A stretch of DNA of 64,000 nt from contig JASAMV010005808.1 of NCBI GenBank assembly GCA_030248065.1, forward strand, positions 1-64,000. Direction: 5' to 3'. This stretch comes from Rhynchonema sp. JSB1_4. Its lineage: Eukaryota; Nematoda; Chromadorea; Monhysterida; Xyalidae. Positions 59,401 to 64,000 of the stretch are shown here, in pieces. Every line of letters starts with the position of its first letter. The first letter of the stretch is position 1. The position numbers and the translations under genes are program-made. A model generated the notes under the pieces. It was not told the origin of the DNA. It saw only the letters and a program-made list of their open reading frames with translations, and ran no database searches.

Positions 59401-61828
59401 GCCGGGACGCGGAAACGGTGACAACTGCATAATCTGGCCACCACATTCAGTGCCCGAATCTTGGTTCCTTCGGAGTTTCAGTATTCCACAAGTTCAGAGA
59501 AACTGTGGAGCTGGAAACTTCTCGGAAACAACTCAGAACCGATTCCGGATACGTTCTTCTCACCTTTAAAAACGGGGACTCTGAAAGATTGTGTGGCGGA
59601 TAAAACAGCGATGAGAAAATAGCGGGGAGAAACAACTGTGGAAGAAACAGCGGGTGCGAAAACAGGAAAAAACGGCGAGTGCATTAACAGCGGCGAATAA
59701 AGCAGGCAGTGCGTCGTTCCGCTGATTTTCTCTGCTATTTTTTCACCGCTCTTTCTTCCTCGCGTTTTTTTCCAGCGCTGTTATTGTCCCCGCTTTTTTC
59801 TATCCCTGTTTTATCCGTATACCCCGACCTAGAAATAAACAAGAACCGGGTGGTGACTACGAGCAATTCTTATTGGTGTTCAAAAGGTCGATGTTTTCAA
59901 CATTGTGCGACTTGCCGTTTTCAGGTCTGCTTGCCTCGCTGCAAACGAATGCACACGATTATGCACCGTGGGTACTGAGTGCCGGATATCGTGTCTACAT
60001 ACACCACCGATACGATGGAGTGTTTTTGGAGAGTGTCGGCTATTTCGCTCCTCCCGCTTTCTATACTACGTTGTCGACCACAAAGGTATTGGTCGCACAA
60101 TGACTTTAAAGGAATTGGTCAACTTTTTTTCCTGAATCGTAAAGAGGGACAGTGACGGGGCAATGACGTTGCGTTGCGTGATCGCACAAAAAACACGTAG
60201 TAAAGAGAATGTTTCAGACCTGCGGCAACGCGGTTGATCTGCTAGATTATTTTCAGCTAAAAATGTTTTGTGAGAATCACAAATAGCACAGTAGTTAAGA
60301 GTGACTGAACGTGAAAATCAGGATTGATTTTGATGAATTCTTATATAGCCATTGTGCTACCAATACCTATAGTTAGCCACGACTGTGGTTGTGCAAACTG
60401 TTGTTTCAAATCGTACACTTCAGTACGAGGTATTTTGTGATTGTGAGTGTTTGTGGTGCGTTCATGCCTCACCATGATTCTTCATGCCACAAGCCACAGT
60501 CATTGTATTTCGTTCGTCAGCGAGATTCAGTGTTTCAGGAAGTGTACGACCGATTGAACAAGCCGCATAGCGAATGCGTCAACAAGCCGAGCGAAGTGAA
60601 CAGCTACTATTACACCGGCAACTATTCGTCCGATGTTCGTACTCAATCGCATTCACAATACCCAATCGATTTATGTTCACTGACCGACTGACTGCATCTT
60701 GATGCGCAGGCTTGTGTGCGCAGTTGCTACCAAGACGAACTGGTGAAGAGCGAACAATGTGGCTGTATGGACCCCCGTTTTGCCATTGACGCCACCCAGC
60801 AGGCCTGTCCACTCACACAACGTACTACGTGATGCGAACATGGATTTGCAATTGAAACATGCAATTGATTTCAATATCTGTAAATGTTCCTGTTTAGGAA
60901 ACTGTATTGACGGCTTCACGCAGAGTAACAACGACCCGATCAATTGGGCCGACTGCAATTGTCCCCTGCCGTGCCAGTTAGTCTGATGTTTCATTGGCAT
61001 GTGTGTGTATTGAGACTGGAAAATGAATCATTGACGGTAATGCAGGTCGACTGAGTACAGCGCGCGCGCGTCGAAGGCGATGTTCAAGACAGCCGTATGT
61101 GGTTGATTAGTTCCCCTGATGTTTCAAGTGCATCACGTATTTGAACATCTCGCACAGGTGACCAAATGTGGCTCGAACTCGACGTGCAGTACCGAAGTGC
61201 ACAATGAACGTGTGATGGTCGAGGTGTATCTGGCGTCATTGACCTATAAGCGATACATTGAGACGCCCAAGATGGGGGTACGGTAACACATTGGTTACGG
61301 TAGCAATGGTGCATGACAATGCCTTTGGGAGAATTGTTGTCAAACACGTTGCCTGATCTGATAGGTGTTCACGGCACAATAAAGCGTCAAAGATGCACGC
61401 GTCCTGTGCACTTTGCCGAGACGACGTGTTTGAGCAAAAAATTCTGCCAAGTGTTGTCAGGGTTTTCATCCACACCCACAAAGCGATTGGGCTCATCATT
61501 CGACACATGACACTATCACAACACATGAAACATCAGCCAAGAGGCCTGCAGTTTCACTGAGCGTAAAACAATGCGGATCATAGCCCCTGTGACATGATGT
61601 CCGGCGTTGTCCTTGATGTTTCATGTTGTGTTACAGACTATCGACCTGTTGGCACAAACGGGTGGCCTGCTCGGCATCCTCGCCTCCGTTTCGGTGTTCA
61701 CAATGTCCGAATTCGTGGTTTTGGCTGTTCGAGTCGGCCTAGCAGCCGTGAACGGACTCACTTGGAAATTCTTTCGTTCGTTCGATTACGACCAAGCACA
61801 TGCATACATGGCGACCACCCAGCGATAA
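56485..61828 (+). CDS. C-type lectin / EGF / DEG-ENaC fusion (EGAS-like)
   Basis: DEG/ENaC proteins form Na+ channels; the C. elegans EGAS members add EGF repeats. Sixteen exons join in phase to 698 aa: 56485-56692, 57066-57191, 57263-57433, 57617-57796, 58128-58259, 58551-58664, 58770-58807, 58869-59020, 59311-59385, 59833-60085, 60539-60634, 60710-60821, 60898-60976, 61046-61094, 61158-61277 and 61637-61828. In order: an N-terminal hydrophobic signal ([18 protein letters not shown]); a C-type lectin domain ([35 protein letters not shown]); three EGF units ([36 protein letters not shown]); then DEG/ENaC ectodomain motifs [36 protein letters not shown] and CNCPLPC; and the pore/TM2 segment [20 protein letters not shown]. 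No standard TM1 precedes the ectodomain. The start ATGATG lies within the TGATGTTTCA decamer. Confidence 0.88.
57945..58040. repeat. Intronic copy of the GTCGTCAAATCA inverted repeat
   Basis: GTCGTTAAATCAAGTCGTCA is inverted as TGACGACTTGATTTGACCAC with a centre of about 40 bp. It is related to the repeat at 24358-24480 and lies in the intron before the second EGF exon. Confidence 0.6.
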
Positions 61829-62455
61829 AGTGATAACGACGGCATGTGGCTCAAGATCAATTGAGGATTGTTCATCCATGCTGGTCTTAATTGAAAGAAA
61901 GTGAACATTGGATGATCCAATCCCACCTCCTCCATGTATCATAATAAATGACATACCAAAAATGAAATTGATTTTTCTTCCAATCTGATAACGGTAGCCA
62001 AACTTCATATCAGAATCGGAGTTCACTGCAAATGCGGTATACCTGCATGTTGTGTAGCTTTGAATTGTCGAGCGTTCTTGTAACTGAAAATTCAACACAA
62101 ACTGCCCGAAGGATTTTGCGAATCGGTGAACAAACGCGAGGAAATAACTGTAACACATTTTATACAGACACAAGTAATAAATAGAGTAATAGAGATAACA
62201 GAAAACAATGATATAACAACACAGATAAAAGGGATAACTTTTGATAACAACAAAAGACCCGGATAATAAACAGCGATCGAAGAGAAGACAACAAAACGGG
62301 GACAAGAAAAATAGAAATCGCTTGTGAAAATCGAGCATGGCAATAAGCAATGCCCAAAACAATGAACAGAGAAGTGCAACAAGAGAAAAACTGTGAAAAA
62401 AGAACGAAACGATGTGCAATGTTTATGTACAAAATCAATTGCTGATTGCATGCAG

Positions 62456-63952
62456 CTAATCCCCAGATGCGGTAGTGCCCTCATTGTTGCCAGGTATGGT
62501 CCATTGCAACTGCCTACCGCGTTCATACATTTTCTCGAGCGCCCCTTTGAAGTGTTCTGGTGATTCGGCGTTCAATTCTAGGTACTTTTCGTACAACGCC
62601 AGTGCAGTGCGTGCATCCTCAGCGCTGTCGTGTGTGTCCTCCTGTATGGTCGCACCTGAATGAAACATCACCCAGTCAGCGCGATCAAGCTTGGTTGTGA
62701 GATCGCATCTGGACTGATTACATGACTTTCTTGAATTAACGATGTGTGAAGAAGTACGAGAAGAAGAAGTACAACTGATTTCGACCAGCGATGATGGGTT
62801 TAAGTTTTTTATATTGGGCCGGGAAATAATTTTCACGGCGGGTAAAACCAGTGTTTGAAACTTTAATTAATTTTCTTATCAGTCTCGGTGCAAACAGTCA
62901 ATTAGCAAGAAAAGCACAAAAACTGGTGAGGGATAAGATCTCTAATTTCTACTGTAGGTCTAATTGCAACTTTTCTACCACCAGTCATTGACGCTTGTTT
63001 GTTAGAGTGCGTGGTAACCGACCGAGGAAATGCCAGGCGAGGAAACGCAGCGACACCATTCGATGACGTTTCATGTGATACAGATCGACCGTGTCACGCA
63101 CTTGCTCCTTCGGCACCTGCAACAAACAAGTCGCTCATGCAACAAACAAGTAGGTAGCTCATCACACAATCTTTCACTGAGGTACCACACTGTTCATATC
63201 GATCTGAGCAAAAGTGCGATACGGACAAAACAGCGGTGGAGAAAACAGCTGCCTTTCAACAGCACAGGTCAGTAACTAAAAGATGTTCAGGTGACACAGT
63301 GTAGGGTTCAGAATGCTGTTCAACAGCATAAAAACAACAGCGACCCGTATTGTTTTTTCCACCGCTGTTTTGTCCGTGCACCTCACGCACCGTATCAATG
63401 GTTAACATCAACTCACGATCAAATTGAGCATTCGAAAGTCGCTGCGCAGCCCGTGACCGACGAACACCACGCCGCGATTGATCAGATATCGCAGTTTGAG
63501 ATAGACGGACTTGAGGGTGGTCAGATGTTTGCTGGACACCGACGGGTTCAGGTCCTCCGGCTCGATGCCGCTGAATTTCGTCAGATAGTCGGCAACCTGC
63601 AAACAGTCGGAATAAAGAGCGAGCGAAAACGACAGTTGAACAAGTAGGGCAAAAGTTATCCAGTTTAGTGACGCAACCGATAGTCTGCTATTTTCTGCTA
63701 ATTATGTTCTTAATTTTCGCGGGATCAATAGAACAACAGTCAGCGAACCTCTTCCTGCGATGTGATATAGTCGTCCATAAACGGCGTGCCTTTCATTTTG
63801 CCCTCGCTGAAAGAATGAGAGCATATGAAATTCGAGACACATACATACTGTACATAGAACCAAAGCTGTGTGCTGTACACTAACCCCCTGACACAGGTCA
63901 CGCGGGCCACAGTCATCCCGGCACCACTTTTGGTCTTGTCGGGGTCACCATC
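62456..63952 (-). CDS. PAN2: PAN2 deadenylase, C-terminal exonuclease region (partial)
   Basis: PAN2 is the catalytic subunit of the PAN2-PAN3 poly(A) deadenylase in the cytoplasm. Only the 3' part is present, in five exons: 63952-63885, 63806-63749, 63596-63417, 63116-63023 and 62655-62456; the gene continues past the window edge. The 199 residues match the DEDD exonuclease domain: [60 protein letters not shown] (second catalytic Asp), [15 protein letters not shown], and [20 protein letters not shown] (the final HDxxEDA motif). A short tail ends [10 protein letters not shown]. The last intron ends TGATGTTTCATTCAG. It is convergent with the lectin-EGF-channel gene. Confidence 0.93.
63218..63380. 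repeat. Hairpin repeat (CGGACAAAACAGCGGTGGA ends)
   Basis: The left end GGACAAAACAGCGGTGGA is inverted as TCCACCGCTGTTTTGTCC at the right, spanning about 160 bp within a PAN2 intron. A single related end occurs at about 22993 and degraded versions near 59600-59790. Confidence 0.7.
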
Positions 63953-64000
63953 CTGTAACGTGAACGGATCACGACATGAGATATGCGACGGAGCAAGTTT

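Noticed and set aside
59887..59924. A 38-base GT-AG intron inside the DEG/ENaC ectodomain exon
   Set aside because: Removing it breaks the frame; reading through keeps the frame open and joins both conserved halves, so I treat it as exon.
63064..63075. TGACGTTTCA near-match to the decamer
   Set aside because: It lies inside a PAN2 coding exon (codons for HMKRH), so it is not counted with the intronic copies.

Overview
This window is nuclear DNA from a nematode. Two sequence facts show it. A minus-strand gene near 19.4-20.0 kb encodes a FLP-14 type neuropeptide precursor with four tandem KHEYLRF-G copies, the peptide known from nematodes as AF2. Interstitial TTAGGC repeats, the nematode telomere unit, lie near 23.1 kb. 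The animal does not look like a close Caenorhabditis relative: introns are numerous and often long, foldback and terminal-inverted-repeat elements are dense, many 5' splice sites read GTTGGT, and a VKOR gene is present. All protein genes are multi-exon. I assembled them by hand from reading frames, GT-AG borders and codon phase, and the identities rest on recalled family sequences, not on a search.

Layout. 1.2-10.5 kb, plus: calpain-7 (18 exons, 815 codons). 11.0-12.8 kb, plus: TMEM33/Kr-h2. 17.0-18.4 kb, plus: a four-pass membrane protein. 19.4-20.0 kb, minus: flp-14. 20-24.5 kb: repeats, telomere-like repeats and a degenerate tRNA. 24.5-25.1 kb, minus: terminal exon of an unknown gene. 25.1-34.4 kb: no gene recognised. 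34.4-43.5 kb, minus: integrin beta (20 exons, 799 aa). 45.7-48.2 kb, plus: PTTG1IP-like protein. 48.8-51.7 kb, minus: ADP-dependent glucokinase. 53.8-54.6 kb, plus: vitamin K epoxide reductase family. 55.2-55.8 kb, minus: secreted phospholipase A2. 56.5-61.8 kb, plus: a signal peptide, C-type lectin, EGF, DEG/ENaC fusion protein. 62.5-64 kb, minus: the 3' end of PAN2. The genes are unrelated in pathway and there is no sign of an operon; neighbours are mostly convergent or divergent.

Three observations stand out. (1) The decamer TGATGTTTCA, or its reverse complement TGAAACATCA, occurs about 23 times where about 0.1 is expected. It sits mostly inside introns, right after donors or fused to acceptors, and in either orientation when near an acceptor. 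(2) The lectin-EGF-DEG/ENaC gene lacks a usual first membrane segment and resembles the C. elegans EGAS channels with an added lectin domain. (3) A hAT-like element with an 8-bp target duplication carries a dense array of TTTCCCGCGGGAAA palindromes inside the PTTG1IP intron.
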